A stretch of DNA of 64,000 nucleotides from Paracoccus litorisediminis (GCF_009711205.1 NZ_WMIG01000001.1:62001-126000), one strand, 5' to 3'; counted from the stretch's first letter, positions 34,165 through 44,168 are shown. The notes: a model not told the origin generated them from the sequence alone. Numbers and translations are program-made.

Positions 34165-35507
34165 TTCCTCCCAAACCCAAATCTCGCAAGGGCAAGGGCT
34201 CGGTCTGGCGCTTCATCCGCGATTTCCGCGGCGACATCCTCTCGGCGCAATCCGACCGGCTGTATCGCGCGTGGATGGCCGAATTCCGCGGCCCCTTCGT
34301 GCACAGCTTCACCTGCAACGATCCGAAGCTGATCGACATGATCCTGCGCCGCCGTCCGATGGATTTCCCCAAATCCCCGCGCATGGCGGCGGGATTGCAA
34401 CCGCTTCTGGGCAATTCCAGCTTCATCTCGAACGGGGCGACGTGGAAACATCAGCGCCGCATCATCGACCTCGCCTTCGAGGGCGGCCGCACGCGCGAGG
34501 CCTTCCCGGCCATGTGGGATGCGGCCAACAGCGCCGTGGCGCGGCTGGAACCGCTGGCCGACGGGACCGAGATCGACATTGAGCCGCAGGCCGCCCATGT
34601 CGCCGCCGATGTGATCTTTCGCAGCCTGTTCTCGATCCCGATCGAGGATCAGACCGCCGCGCAGGTTTTCTCATCGTTCCGGGAACATCAGGATGCCCAG
34701 CCGATGGTCAATTTGGGGGGGCTGCTGGCGCTGCCGCAATGGGCACGGATGCATAACCGCCGCGCCAAGGCCAGCGCCCGCCGTATCCGTGATCTGATCC
34801 GCGATCTGATCGCGCGCCGCAGCGATGAAATCCGCGACGGCACCGCCCCCGCCGACCTGGCGACCCGGATCATGACCACACCCGATCCGGTCACCAAAAA
34901 ATGCTTCACCGATCGCGAGATGATCGACGAGGTCGCGACATTCTTCCTTGCCGGGCATGAGACCAGCGCCTCGGCGCTGGCATGGTCACTGTATCTGCTG
35001 GCGGAATATCCCGAATGGCAGGAGAAGATCGCAGTCGAGGCAAACCAGCACCTTGCCCCGGACTTCGCCTGCATGAAGGATCTTCTGGTTGCCCGCGCCG
35101 TCTTCCGCGAGGCGCTGCGGCTATACCCGCCGGTCGCCATGACCGTGCGCGAATGCCGCCATGCCGAGACTTTGCGCGACCGTAAGGCTCCGGCAGGCGC
35201 GCAGCTTGTGTTGTCGCCTTGGCACCTGCATCGCCACGAAAGGCTGTGGGAGCGGCCCGACGATTTCGATCCGGGCCGGTGGGATACGCCCAATGGCCGC
35301 AAATGTCAGCGCGAGGCCTATATGCCCTTCTCGATGGGCAGTCGCGCCTGTCCCGGTGCAGGATTTGCGATGATCGAAGGGCCGCTGATCCTTGCCGCAA
35401 TCGTTGCACGCTATCGGATCGATCCGCCGTCAACGCCGCCGATCCCGATCATGCGGCTAACGCTCAGGGGCAAGAACGGCATCCACCTGCGCTTGCAGAA
35501 GCGTTGA
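34161..35507 (+). CDS. Cytochrome P450
   Basis: The protein has 448 residues. The I-helix oxygen-activation motif is AGHETS, the K-helix ExxR is EALR, and the heme loop FSMGSRACPGAGFA has the thiolate ligand C397. It has no membrane anchor, so it is likely soluble and needs a separate ferredoxin and reductase, which are not nearby. It resembles the fatty-acid or terpenoid hydroxylating CYPs of Rhodobacteraceae. It is coupled to the hydrolase-like gene upstream; lipid or ester modification is a reasonable guess. Confidence 0.95.
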   Translation: MIPPKPKSRKGKGSVWRFIRDFRGDILSAQSDRLYRAWMAEFRGPFVHSFTCNDPKLIDMILRRRPMDFPKSPRMAAGLQPLLGNSSFISNGATWKHQRRIIDLAFEGGRTREAFPAMWDAANSAVARLEPLADGTEIDIEPQAAHVAADVIFRSLFSIPIEDQTAAQVFSSFREHQDAQPMVNLGGLLALPQWARMHNRRAKASARRIRDLIRDLIARRSDEIRDGTAPADLATRIMTTPDPVTKKCFTDREMIDEVATFFLAGHETSASALAWSLYLLAEYPEWQEKIAVEANQHLAPDFACMKDLLVARAVFREALRLYPPVAMTVRECRHAETLRDRKAPAGAQLVLSPWHLHRHERLWERPDDFDPGRWDTPNGRKCQREAYMPFSMGSRACPGAGFAMIEGPLILAAIVARYRIDPPSTPPIPIMRLTLRGKNGIHLRLQKR

Positions 35508-35508
35508 T

Positions 35509-35573
35509 TGGGTATTTGTGAAACGGTGAAACTCGGGCGCGGCGCCTCGATTTCACCGTTTCTCAAATACCCA
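35509..35573. terminator. Long bidirectional hairpin between convergent genes
   Basis: Arms of 23 bases (35509-35531 and 35551-35573) pair with one mismatch around a GC-rich 19-base loop; the left arm begins TGGGTATTTGTGAAACGGTG. It lies between the P450 stop and the M32 carboxypeptidase stop. A relative occurs at 39703-39765. Confidence 0.8.
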
Positions 35574-35581
35574 TGCGACGG

Positions 35582-37054
35582 TCAAAGCCGGTAGATGTCG
35601 CCGAATTTCTCTTCCAGATAATCCAGAAGCGGCGCTTCGCTGACAGCCTCGCCGGTCGCCTGTTCGATCAGATCGCGCGGCCGGTAAAGCCCGCCATGCC
35701 GCTGGACATTCTCGCGCAGCCATTCGACCGCCGGGCTGGCATCCCCCAGCGCCAAGGATTGATCAAGATCGGGAACCGCCTGACGCAAGGCCCGGTGCAG
35801 ACAGCCGGCATAGACGTTGCCAAGCGCATAGGTCGGGAAATACCCGAACAGACCCACAGCCCAATGCACATCCTGCAGGACGCCATTGGCCGGGCGGTCG
35901 ACCGCGACGCCGAAATCCTTGAGGAAACGTGCATTCCATGCCTCGACCAGATCGGTTGTGTCGAGCCGACCCGAGATCAGGTCCCGCTCCAAATCAAAGC
36001 GCAGCATGATATGCAGGTTGTATTGCACCTCATCGGCTTCGGTACGGATGAAGCCGGGCGTCACCCGGTTCACCGTCGCATAGAAGGCTTCGGCATCCGC
36101 GACCGAAAGGCTGTCAAAACTGTCCGACATCCGCTGATGCAGCCAACCGGTAAAGGCGCGGCTGCGGCCAATCTGATTTTCGTAGATCCGGCTTTGGCTT
36201 TCATGCGCACCCATCGACACGCCACGCCCCAGCGGCGTGAAGGCGTAGTCGCTGTCGATGCCCAACTCATAGCTGGAATGGCCGACCTCGTGGATGGTCG
36301 AGTAAAGGCAATTGAATGGATCGGTTTCAACCACGCGGGTCGTGATCCGACTGTCCTGCCAGCGCCCCGAACTGAAGGGATGGACGGCAATGTCCATCCG
36401 CCCGCGCGACCAGTCATAGCCAAAGGCCGAGGCGCAGATCCGCGCCAGCCGCAATTGCGGTTCCTGCGCGTAATGGCCGTTCAGCGGCTGAGGCTGGAAG
36501 TCGGCCCCCAGCACCTCCTCGCGCAGGGCCACAAGCCGCGGACGCATGGCGTCGAACAGGTTGGCGATCTGGGCTTGGGTCGCGCCCGGCTCGTAATCTT
36601 CAAGCAGCGCGTCATACAGATCGCCGCCATCGGCCAAAAGCGACGCCTCTTCGCGTTTCAGCATCAGGATGTCGGACAGGACCGGCAGGAAATCCGCAGG
36701 CGCGTCATTCGCGCGGGCATCAGCCCAGACCCCTTGCGCCAGCGAGGTCTGGCGGGCCAGTTCGGTCGCCAGTCGCGCCGGGATCTTGGAGGCGCGGTGG
36801 AAGTCGCGCGAGATCAGCTCGATGATGCGGCGGTCCTCGTCATCCTCGGGTTCGGCCTGATCCAGCCATTCACCCAGACGCGGATCGGTGCGGCGCTCAT
36901 GCAGCACAGCCTCGATCGCGGCCATTTCCTCGGCGCGCTGCTCGGTCGCACCGCGCGGCATGACCGTTTCCTGATCCCAACCCAGCCGCTCGGCGATCGA
37001 GGACAGAGCCTCGGTCTGGCGCTGAAACGCGAGAAGATCGTCGAATGCGCTCAT
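35582..37054 (-). CDS. M32-family metallocarboxypeptidase (Taq type)
   Basis: The protein has 490 residues, the family's usual size. The zinc site TIHEVGHSSYELG and the conserved DFGVAVDRP-type and HWAVGLFGYFPTYALGN regions mark it as carboxypeptidase Taq-like. It trims C-terminal residues from peptides in the cytoplasm. Its start overlaps the ctaA stop by ATGA, although no functional link to heme A is known. Confidence 0.95.
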   Translation of the reverse strand: MSAFDDLLAFQRQTEALSSIAERLGWDQETVMPRGATEQRAEEMAAIEAVLHERRTDPRLGEWLDQAEPEDDEDRRIIELISRDFHRASKIPARLATELARQTSLAQGVWADARANDAPADFLPVLSDILMLKREEASLLADGGDLYDALLEDYEPGATQAQIANLFDAMRPRLVALREEVLGADFQPQPLNGHYAQEPQLRLARICASAFGYDWSRGRMDIAVHPFSSGRWQDSRITTRVVETDPFNCLYSTIHEVGHSSYELGIDSDYAFTPLGRGVSMGAHESQSRIYENQIGRSRAFTGWLHQRMSDSFDSLSVADAEAFYATVNRVTPGFIRTEADEVQYNLHIMLRFDLERDLISGRLDTTDLVEAWNARFLKDFGVAVDRPANGVLQDVHWAVGLFGYFPTYALGNVYAGCLHRALRQAVPDLDQSLALGDASPAVEWLRENVQRHGGLYRPRDLIEQATGEAVSEAPLLDYLEEKFGDIYRL

Positions 37055-38196
37055 CGGATGGTTCCCCGTACCGAGGTTTCAATGGGATAGCGCGCATGGT
37101 GACGCGCCCGCAGAATCAGGGTGAACAACGCGACAGCGCCCAGTTGATGCGCCAGCGCCAGCGGCAAAGGCGAGGCATGCAGCACGTTCATGACGCCCAG
37201 CAGGACCTGCACCGCGACTGCGGCCAGCATGACCGCAAACGCCCCGCGCGTCACCGGATGCGGCGAGCGGCGCGCCCGCATGAACACGACCACCGCAAAG
37301 ATCGCGACCAGATAGCCGGTCATGCGGTGGATGAACTGCACCAGCGCCGGGTTCTCAAAGAAATTCCGCCAACCCAACGTAGCATCCCAGATCTCGGTCG
37401 GGATCCATTCGCCGCCCATGGTCGGCCAGCCGGTGTACGTCCGGCCCGCATCGATCCCCGCGACCAACGCTCCGATCAGGATCTGCAGGAAGGCCAGATG
37501 CATCAGCCCGGTCGTCATCGAGAAAAGCTTGGCCTCTCCGGCACGGCGGGCGCGCATCAGCGCCGCCTCGGGGCGCGACAGCGACAGCACCGACCACGCG
37601 ATCAGCCCCAGAATGGCGAAGGCCAGCCCCAGATGGATCGCCAGCCGATATGAGGCAACACGGACCAGATCACCCGAGAGGCCGGAATGCACCATCCACC
37701 AGCCGATAGCGCCCTGCGCGCCACCCAAAGCTCCCAGCATCAGCAGGCGCGGCGTCCAGCCGGTCGGAATCCGGCGGGTGGCAAGGAAAACGACGAAACC
37801 AACCGCCCAGACCAGCCCGATCAGGCGGCCAAGCAGGCGATGCGACCATTCCCACCAATAAATCTGCTTGAACCCGGCCAGATCCATGTCCGGATTGACC
37901 TGAACGAATTGCGGGATCTGCTTGTATTTGTCGAACTCGGCCTGCCAGCTTGCCGGGTCCATCGGCGGGATCGCCCCGGTCACCGGCTTCCATTCCGTGA
38001 TCGACAGCCCCGAGCCGGTCAGCCGCGTGGCCCCACCCAGCGCGATCATCGCCACGACAAGGACGAAAAGGACGATCAGCCACAGCCGGATCGCGCCCCG
38101 CGCGCCCCGTCCGCGAGCGTCGATCATGCCGCCCGAAGGCGGCGCGGCGCGGGATGCCGTATCAGAGACATCCTGAAAAACGGGGCGTTTTGCCAT
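37051..38196 (-). CDS. ctaA: Heme A synthase
   Basis: The protein has 381 residues from ATG 38196, with AAGGAAA before it. It has eight membrane helices in two similar halves; conserved histidines appear in YWWEWSHRLLGRL and FIHRMTGYL, and GGATRLTGSGLSI is the family signature. It oxidises heme O to heme A for cytochrome aa3 oxidase. This is the long alphaproteobacterial type. The cox genes are not near. Confidence 0.96.
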   Translation of the reverse strand: MAKRPVFQDVSDTASRAAPPSGGMIDARGRGARGAIRLWLIVLFVLVVAMIALGGATRLTGSGLSITEWKPVTGAIPPMDPASWQAEFDKYKQIPQFVQVNPDMDLAGFKQIYWWEWSHRLLGRLIGLVWAVGFVVFLATRRIPTGWTPRLLMLGALGGAQGAIGWWMVHSGLSGDLVRVASYRLAIHLGLAFAILGLIAWSVLSLSRPEAALMRARRAGEAKLFSMTTGLMHLAFLQILIGALVAGIDAGRTYTGWPTMGGEWIPTEIWDATLGWRNFFENPALVQFIHRMTGYLVAIFAVVVFMRARRSPHPVTRGAFAVMLAAVAVQVLLGVMNVLHASPLPLALAHQLGAVALFTLILRARHHARYPIETSVRGTIR

Positions 38197-38250
38197 CTCG
38201 GTTTCCTTGTCGTTGGGCCAGACCTTGACGGGCTTGGACCCGGAAATCAA

Positions 38251-38979
38251 TCAGTCACGGCGGATCAGCTGGCGCAGCATGCCGTGGAAGATGCGCGTGT
38301 CGGCCCGTGTCAGCGGCATCCGCGACCACAGGTTACGCAGCGTCAGTTTCATCGCCGGAGCCTTCTCCGCTGGGAAGAAGAACCCGGCCTCACCCAGCCG
38401 TTCCTCCCAGTGGTCGGCCAGCTTCTCGATCTCGATACGGGTCGCGGGGACCTCGCCATCGGGGCGGCGACCCTGCGGGGCGGGCTGCGCGGGCAGGCTC
38501 TCGCGCGACCATTCATAGCCGGTCAGCAGCACGGCCTGCGCCAGATTCAGCGACGGAAAATCAGGGTTCACCGGCACGGTGATGATCGCGTTGGCGCGGG
38601 CGACGTCATCGTTTTCCAGCCCGGCTCGCTCGGGGCCAAAGATCACCGCCACGCGACCGCCTTCGGACTGGCGGGTACGGGCGTCGGACATGGCCGTGGC
38701 TGGCGTCAGCACGGGTTTGGTCAGCTCGCGCCCGCGCGCAGTCGTCGCATAGGCATAGTCGATATCCGCCATGGCCTCGGCCAAAGTCGGAAAGACGCGG
38801 GCCTGATCCAGCACCCGTCCCGCCGCGCCCGAGGCCATCGCCACCGCCTTGGGATTGGGCCAACCGTCACGCGGCGCAACAAGCCGCATGTCGGTCAGGC
38901 CGAAATTCAGCATGGCGCGCGCGGCGGCGCCGATGTTCTCGCCCATCTGCGGGCGCACGAGAATGATCGCAGGTTCCAT
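38251..38979 (-). CDS. TrmJ-type tRNA/rRNA 2'-O-methyltransferase (SPOUT)
   Basis: The protein has 242 residues from ATG 38979. ILVRPQMGENIGAAARAMLN starts the SPOUT fold; VAVIFGPERAGLENDD and VPVNPDFPSLNLAQAVLL form the knotted S-adenosylmethionine site. TrmJ methylates nucleotide 32 of tRNAs. The frame stays open far upstream, but the family similarity begins at this Met. It is divergent from the ThiE-like gene. Confidence 0.92.
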   Translation of the reverse strand: MEPAIILVRPQMGENIGAAARAMLNFGLTDMRLVAPRDGWPNPKAVAMASGAAGRVLDQARVFPTLAEAMADIDYAYATTARGRELTKPVLTPATAMSDARTRQSEGGRVAVIFGPERAGLENDDVARANAIITVPVNPDFPSLNLAQAVLLTGYEWSRESLPAQPAPQGRRPDGEVPATRIEIEKLADHWEERLGEAGFFFPAEKAPAMKLTLRNLWSRMPLTRADTRIFHGMLRQLIRRD

Positions 38980-39066
38980 GCCCGCGGCAATATCCCTGCC
39001 GCGATCCACTGGCAAGGCGCGGCTTGCTGCGCTATCTGCAGACGGGAACACGAGGATGACAGCGCC

Positions 39067-39678
39067 ATGACAGAACAGCCCAACTCGCCCCAACTCTATC
39101 TGATCACCCCAGTCGGGGCGGCCGCATCGACGATCGGGCCACTTCTGGCCGAAGTCATGGACCGCTTTCCCGTCGCCTGCGTGCGCATTCCCGGCGCGGG
39201 CAGCGAAGAGGAACTGGGGCGTCTTGCCGACATCACCCGAGAGATCGCCCATGCCCGCGATGTCGCCGTGGTCATCGAGGACCATATCGAGCTGGCACAA
39301 CGCCACGGTCTGGACGGCGTCCACCTGACCGATGGTGCGCGCAGCGTGCGCTACGCCCGCAAAGAACTCGGCCCCGACGCAATCGTCGGAGCCTATTGCG
39401 GAAACTCGCGCCATGACGGCATGAACGCCGCCGAAGCCGGGGCGGACTATATCAGCTTCGGCCCCTGTCGCACGACCGCCTTGGGCCACGGCCAGGTCGC
39501 CGAGCATGACCTGTTCCAATGGTGGTCCGAGATGATCGAGGCGCCCGTCGTGGCCGAAGGCGCGCTGACCCCTGCCCTGATCGGACAGCTTGCGCCGGTC
39601 TGCGACTTCATCGCGCTTGGGCTGGAGATCTGGGCCGCCGATGATCCGGTTGAAGCGCTCGGCCTTCTTTGGCGCTGA
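39067..39678 (+). CDS. Thiamine phosphate synthase-like protein (ThiE/TenI family)
   Basis: The protein has 203 residues from ATG 39067. It forms a TIM barrel: LYLITPVG, VVIEDHIELAQRHGLDGVHL, DAIVGAYCGNSRHDGMNAAE, ADYISFGPCRTT and VVAEGALTP. The true ThiE has RDN-D and GSRHS-type motifs; here the counterparts are altered (EDHIEL, GNSRHDG), so it may be a paralogue and not the main synthase. No other thiamine gene or riboswitch is nearby. Confidence 0.85.
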   Translation: MTEQPNSPQLYLITPVGAAASTIGPLLAEVMDRFPVACVRIPGAGSEEELGRLADITREIAHARDVAVVIEDHIELAQRHGLDGVHLTDGARSVRYARKELGPDAIVGAYCGNSRHDGMNAAEAGADYISFGPCRTTALGHGQVAEHDLFQWWSEMIEAPVVAEGALTPALIGQLAPVCDFIALGLEIWAADDPVEALGLLWR

Positions 39679-39702
39679 GCGCGAGAGCATCGCTGCCGGA
39701 TT

Positions 39703-39765
39703 GGGTATTTGGGAAACGAAGAAACTCTGCCGCTGCGCCCGGCTTTCTTCGTTTCTTAAATACCC
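39703..39765. terminator. Long hairpin, relative of the one at 35509-35573
   Basis: Arms of 22 bases (39703-39724, beginning GGGTATTTGGGAAACGAAGA, and 39744-39765) pair almost completely around a 19-base loop. The outer part of the stem is shared with the hairpin at 35509, and the inner part differs with matching changes on both arms. Confidence 0.75.
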
Positions 39766-39833
39766 CAGCAAGGTTGCAGCCCAGACTAGGGCTGCCTCTT
39801 GCGAATAACGATGACGCGGCCTAAAGGCTTTCC

Positions 39834-41393
39834 ATGACCCAGCACCAGCGCCTTCTCATCATTGATTTCGGTTCCCAGGTCACGCAGCTGATTGCGCGCC
39901 GCCTGCGAGAGCTGAATGTCTATTGCGAAATCCACCCCTTCAACTCGGTGGATGACGCCTTCCTGAAAAGCTTTGCCCCCCAGGCGGTGATCCTGTCCGG
40001 TGGGCCTGCCTCGGTGACCGAGGAAAACTCGCCCCGCGCGCCCCAAAGCCTGTTCGACCTTGGCGTCCCGCTGTTCGGGATCTGCTATGGACAGCAGGTT
40101 ATGATGGAGCAGCTGGGTGGCCGCGTCGAATCCGGCCATCACGCCGAATATGGCCGCGCCTTCATCGCCGCAGCCGAGGGCCACAATGGCGACGGCATCT
40201 TCGCTGGCCTGTTCGATACCGGCCGCGAGGAAGTCTGGATGAGCCACGGTGACCGCGTCACCCTGCTGGCCCCCGGCTTCGAAGTCATCGGCACCTCGCC
40301 CAACGCCCCCTATGCGATGATCGCGGACGAGGCGCGCAAGTTCTTTGCCGTGCAATTCCACCCCGAGGTGCACCACACCCCGAATGGCCGCACGATGCTG
40401 GAAAACTTCGTGCGCATGGCGGGCTTCACCGGCGACTGGACCATGGCCAGCTACCGCGAGGAAGCGATCCGCAAGATCCGCGAGCAGGTCGGCGACAAGC
40501 AGGTGATCTGCGGGCTTTCGGGCGGCGTCGACAGCTCGGTCGCGGCCGTGCTGATCCACGAGGCGATCGGCGATCAGCTGACCTGCGTCTTCGTCGATCA
40601 CGGTCTGCTGCGCCTGAACGAGGCCGATGAGGTCGTCACGATGTTCCGTGACACCTACAATATTCCGCTGATCCATGCCGATGAAAGCGACCTGTTCCTT
40701 GGTGAACTGGAAGGCGTCTCGGACCCCGAGGTCAAGCGCAAGACCATCGGCAAGCTGTTCATCGACGTGTTCCAGAAATACGCGAACCAGATCGATGGCG
40801 CGGAATTCCTGGCCCAAGGCACGCTGTATCCGGACGTGATCGAAAGCGTCAGCTTCAGCGGCGGCCCCTCGGTCACGATCAAGTCGCACCACAATGTCGG
40901 CGGCCTGCCCGAGAAGATGGGCCTGAAACTGGTCGAGCCGCTGCGCGAGCTGTTCAAGGACGAGGTCCGCGCCCTTGGCCGCGAGCTTGGCCTGCCCGAG
41001 AAGTTCATCGGCCGCCATCCCTTCCCCGGTCCGGGTCTGGCGATCCGCTGCCCCGGCGAGATCACCCGCGAAAAGCTGGAGATCCTGCGCAAGGCGGACG
41101 CGGTCTTTATCGACCAGATCCGCAAGCATGACCTCTACGACGATATCTGGCAGGCTTTCGTCGCGATCCTTCCCGTCCGCACCGTGGGCGTGATGGGCGA
41201 CGGGCGCACCTATGACTTTGCCTGTGCGCTGCGCGCGGTGACCTCGGTCGACGGGATGACGGCGGATTATTACCCCTTCACCCATGAATTCCTGGGCGAA
41301 ACCGCGACGCGGATCATCAATGAAGTCAAGGGCATCAACCGCTGCACCTATGACATCACCTCGAAACCGCCGGGAACGATCGAGTGGGAATGA
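39834..41393 (+). CDS. guaA: GMP synthase (glutamine-hydrolysing)
   Basis: The protein has 519 residues. A class I glutamine amidotransferase domain (nucleophile C84 in GICYGQQ, and FHPEVHHT) is followed by the ATP-pyrophosphatase domain with the PP-loop [10 protein letters not shown], and a dimerisation domain ending TIEWE. It converts XMP to GMP. A strong terminator follows. Confidence 0.98.
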   Translation: MTQHQRLLIIDFGSQVTQLIARRLRELNVYCEIHPFNSVDDAFLKSFAPQAVILSGGPASVTEENSPRAPQSLFDLGVPLFGICYGQQVMMEQLGGRVESGHHAEYGRAFIAAAEGHNGDGIFAGLFDTGREEVWMSHGDRVTLLAPGFEVIGTSPNAPYAMIADEARKFFAVQFHPEVHHTPNGRTMLENFVRMAGFTGDWTMASYREEAIRKIREQVGDKQVICGLSGGVDSSVAAVLIHEAIGDQLTCVFVDHGLLRLNEADEVVTMFRDTYNIPLIHADESDLFLGELEGVSDPEVKRKTIGKLFIDVFQKYANQIDGAEFLAQGTLYPDVIESVSFSGGPSVTIKSHHNVGGLPEKMGLKLVEPLRELFKDEVRALGRELGLPEKFIGRHPFPGPGLAIRCPGEITREKLEILRKADAVFIDQIRKHDLYDDIWQAFVAILPVRTVGVMGDGRTYDFACALRAVTSVDGMTADYYPFTHEFLGETATRIINEVKGINRCTYDITSKPPGTIEWE

Positions 41394-41416
41394 TCCCGCT
41401 GGCCTGACCTGAACAG

Positions 41417-41450
41417 ATCGCCGGAAGCTGGAGACAGTTTCCGGCGATTT
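41417..41450 (+). terminator. Terminator of guaA
   Basis: Ten-base arms ATCGCCGGAA (41417-41426) and TTCCGGCGAT (41439-41448) are followed by a short T-run. Confidence 0.85.
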
Positions 41451-41468
41451 TCATTCTTGCGGATCGTT

Positions 41469-42626
41469 TCAGCCCAATTCGGCCAGCAAACGGTCCATCA
41501 TCCCGTCACATTGGGCCAGTTGCTGCATGGCCAGGAACTCATCCGGTTTATGGCCTTGCGCGTTCATGTCGCCGGGGCCGCAAACCACTGTCGGGATGCC
41601 AAGCTGCTCAAAATAGCCAGCCTCGGTGCCATAGGCGACCTTGATCGGCTGCGCGTTTGTGCAGAGCCGCGCAACCCGCGTGACAGCGGGATGATCGGAT
41701 GCAATCGCAAGGCCGGGATAGGTATTCGTGACCGCGATCTCGATCTGCGCTGCCGGGTCCTGCGCCCGGAACGGCGCAAGGATGCGCGCGGCTTCATTTC
41801 GCAGGCGGGTTTCGAATTCGCTCAGGCTGTCGGCGGGCAGATGGCGGATTTCGAACTCGATGTGGGCCTGATCCGGGACGATGTTCAGCGCCGTCCCGCC
41901 CTGCATACGACCGGCATGGACTGTCGAATAGGGAATGTCATAGGCAGGGTCCTGATGCGCCGAAAGGGCGTAATCCTGCTGGATATTGCGCAGGGCGGCG
42001 ATGAACTCGGCCGCAAGATGCAGGGCGTTGACGAAGCGCGGCGCAAGCGAGGAATGCCCGGCACTGCCACGACAGGTCGCCAGCAGCGCGGCCTTGCCCT
42101 TATGACCGATGGCGGGACGCATGCCGGTCGGCTCTCCGACGACGCACAGGTCGGGTTGCCAGCCAAGCTTCCTGATCCCCGGGAGCATGTCGCGAATGCC
42201 GGTGCAGCCGACCTCTTCATCGTAAGACATCGCCAGCATCAAGGGACGCTGGACGCCCTCACGCGCCGCCCGTTCGGCCAAGGCCAGCATTGATGCCAAA
42301 AACCCCTTCATGTCGGTCGTGCCCCGGCCATACAGCCGGTCACCTTCCCGCGTCAGCTCAAAGGGCGGACGCGTCCAGACCTGTCCCTCGGCAGGAACGA
42401 CATCGCTATGGGCCGACAGCATCACCCCGCCCATCCCATCGCCCAGACGGGCCATCAGCCCGGCTTTCGTCCCGTCCGGCGACGGCAGCCGATGCGTCGT
42501 GAAGCCAGCGCCCTGCAGTTGGCTTTCGACGAAATCAACCAGCGCCAGATTGCTGGCCACGCTGACAGTCGGAAAGGCGATCAGCCGCTCAAGCAACGCA
42601 AGGGTTTCGGGATAGGGAACGGTCAT
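41469..42626 (-). CDS. ArgE-type N-acetylornithine deacetylase / M20 deacylase
   Basis: The protein has 385 residues. M20 metal-site motifs are complete: SAHSDVVP, GRGTTDMKGF, DEEVGCTG and VVGEPTGMRPAIGHKG, with a final His in CGPGDMNAQGHKPDE. It removes an N-acyl group; ArgE acts on N-acetylornithine in arginine synthesis. It is divergent from the monooxygenase gene across the TTAG-N7-CTAA box at 42743, so it may instead serve the catabolic cluster by cleaving an N-acyl amine. AAGGAAA precedes the ATG. Confidence 0.9.
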   Translation of the reverse strand: MTVPYPETLALLERLIAFPTVSVASNLALVDFVESQLQGAGFTTHRLPSPDGTKAGLMARLGDGMGGVMLSAHSDVVPAEGQVWTRPPFELTREGDRLYGRGTTDMKGFLASMLALAERAAREGVQRPLMLAMSYDEEVGCTGIRDMLPGIRKLGWQPDLCVVGEPTGMRPAIGHKGKAALLATCRGSAGHSSLAPRFVNALHLAAEFIAALRNIQQDYALSAHQDPAYDIPYSTVHAGRMQGGTALNIVPDQAHIEFEIRHLPADSLSEFETRLRNEAARILAPFRAQDPAAQIEIAVTNTYPGLAIASDHPAVTRVARLCTNAQPIKVAYGTEAGYFEQLGIPTVVCGPGDMNAQGHKPDEFLAMQQLAQCDGMMDRLLAELG

Positions 42627-42742
42627 GGGCAGATTTCCTTGGCGGCGACGTCCGGCGGTCCTCTATCCCGCAAGACGGGTGGCGATGAAATTAGCCTTTG
42701 CCAAGCCAGTGCTGCGGCGAAAGCTAAGTTGCGGGGCCCGCA

Positions 42743-42757
42743 TTAGGTTCTGCCTAA
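42743..42757. promoter_or_regulatory. LysR-type box A (TTAG-N7-CTAA)
   Basis: TTAGGTTCTGCCTAA has the T-N11-A structure of LysR operators. It lies 117 bases upstream of the ArgE-like start and 111 bases upstream of the monooxygenase start. The same spacing recurs at 44154, 56292 and 56413. Confidence 0.65.
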
Positions 42758-42868
42758 GCCTTGCTGCAAGAAACCGTAATTTTCGCCTCCCCAAACCTGA
42801 GGCTAGATCAGGGAAAAGCCCCGGAGACATTCCGGGACAACCGGGAACCCCCTGAAAAGGACGCAGAA

Positions 42869-44143
42869 ATGGCAGTTGAGAAAGTCGACACGTTGGTCGT
42901 GGGTGCGGGTCAGGCAGGCATTGCCATGAGCGAACACCTGACCCGCGCCGGCATTCCCCATCTGGTGCTGGAACGCGACCGCATCGCCGAACGCTGGCGC
43001 TCGGGCCGCTGGGATTCGCTGGTCGCGAATGGCCCGGCCTGGCATGACCGCTTTCCGGGGATGGAGTTTCCCGATGCCGGACCCGATGCCTTTATCGGCA
43101 AGGAGGCGGTCGCGGATTATTTTGTCGCCTATGCCGATCAGATCAAGGCCCCCGTCCGTTGTGGGGTCGAGGTGCAAGACCTTCGCCGCAATCAGGGCCG
43201 TCCCGGCTTTACCGTCACCACCTCGGCAGGCGTAATCGAAGCAGATCATGTCGTCGCGGCGACCGGCCCCTTTCAGGTCCCGGTGATCCCTGCTGTGATC
43301 CCCCAAGATGCGGGCGTGGCGCAGATTCATTCCAGCGCCTATCGCAATCCCGAACAACTGGCACCCGGCGCGGTTCTGGTGATCGGCGCGGGATCGTCCG
43401 GGGTGCAGATCGCGGATGAGCTGAACCGGTCGGGCCGCAAGGTCTATCTGTCGGTCGGTCCCCATGACCGCCCCCCCCGCGCCTATCGCGGTCGCGACTT
43501 CTGCTGGTGGCTGGGCGTCCTTGGCAAATGGGACATGGCCGCACCCAATCCGGGAACCGAACATGTCACCATCGCCGTCAGCGGTGCGCGTGGCGGCGAG
43601 ACGATCGATTTCCGTCGGCTGGGCAATCAGGGCATCACCCTGCTGGGCCGGACCGAAGGGTATGGTGACGGCAGCCTGAGCCTCGCCCCCGACTTGCGCG
43701 AGAACATTGATCGCGGCGACGCGAATTACCTTGGCCTGCTGGATGAAGCCGATGCCTATGCCACCCGCAACGGCCTTGACCTGCCGACCGAGCCCGCCGC
43801 CCGCAAGCGCGAGCCCGATCCCGGCTGCCTGACCGACCCGATCCTTGCGCTGGATCTGGCCGACGCGGGCATCACGACGGTCATCTGGGCCACCGGCTTT
43901 GTCGCCGATTACGGCTGGATCAAGCTGGACGCCTTTGACCAGAACGGCAAACCCCGCCATCAGCGCGGCGTCTCGGTCGAGCGGGGGATCTTCTTCCTTG
44001 GCCTGCCGTGGCAATCGCGCCGGGGCTCAAGCTTCATCTGGGGCGTCTGGCACGATGCCCGCCACATCGCCGAACAGATCGCGATCCAGCGCAAATACAT
44101 GGACTATCACGCTCAGGCCGCGCGCCAACCGCAGGACGCCTGA
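42869..44143 (+). CDS. Flavin-containing monooxygenase-like NAD(P)-binding oxidoreductase
   Basis: The protein has 424 residues from ATG 42869, with AAAAGGA before it. The FAD motif VVGAGQAGIAMSEHL, the NADPH motif VIGAGSSGVQIADEL and the ATGF motif in VIWATGFVADYG are as in FMO/CzcO-like enzymes. The FMO fingerprint before the second Rossmann fold is not exact (FQVPVIPAVI). It likely N-oxygenates or hydroxylates an amine-containing substrate in the cytoplasm. Box A lies upstream, and the ridA-like gene follows after box B. Confidence 0.9.
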   Translation: MAVEKVDTLVVGAGQAGIAMSEHLTRAGIPHLVLERDRIAERWRSGRWDSLVANGPAWHDRFPGMEFPDAGPDAFIGKEAVADYFVAYADQIKAPVRCGVEVQDLRRNQGRPGFTVTTSAGVIEADHVVAATGPFQVPVIPAVIPQDAGVAQIHSSAYRNPEQLAPGAVLVIGAGSSGVQIADELNRSGRKVYLSVGPHDRPPRAYRGRDFCWWLGVLGKWDMAAPNPGTEHVTIAVSGARGGETIDFRRLGNQGITLLGRTEGYGDGSLSLAPDLRENIDRGDANYLGLLDEADAYATRNGLDLPTEPAARKREPDPGCLTDPILALDLADAGITTVIWATGFVADYGWIKLDAFDQNGKPRHQRGVSVERGIFFLGLPWQSRRGSSFIWGVWHDARHIAEQIAIQRKYMDYHAQAARQPQDA

Positions 44144-44153
44144 ACGGTGATGG

Positions 44154-44168
44154 TTAGGCCTACCCTTA
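44154..44168. promoter_or_regulatory. LysR-type box B (TTAG-N7-CTTA)
   Basis: TTAGGCCTACCCTTA matches TTAG-N7-CTAA with one change and keeps T-N11-A. It lies 82 bases upstream of the RidA-like start, right after the monooxygenase stop. Confidence 0.5.

Noticed and set aside
38980-39066. TPP riboswitch before the ThiE-like gene
   Set aside because: The 87-base gap lacks the conserved CTGAGA and related blocks of the TPP element.
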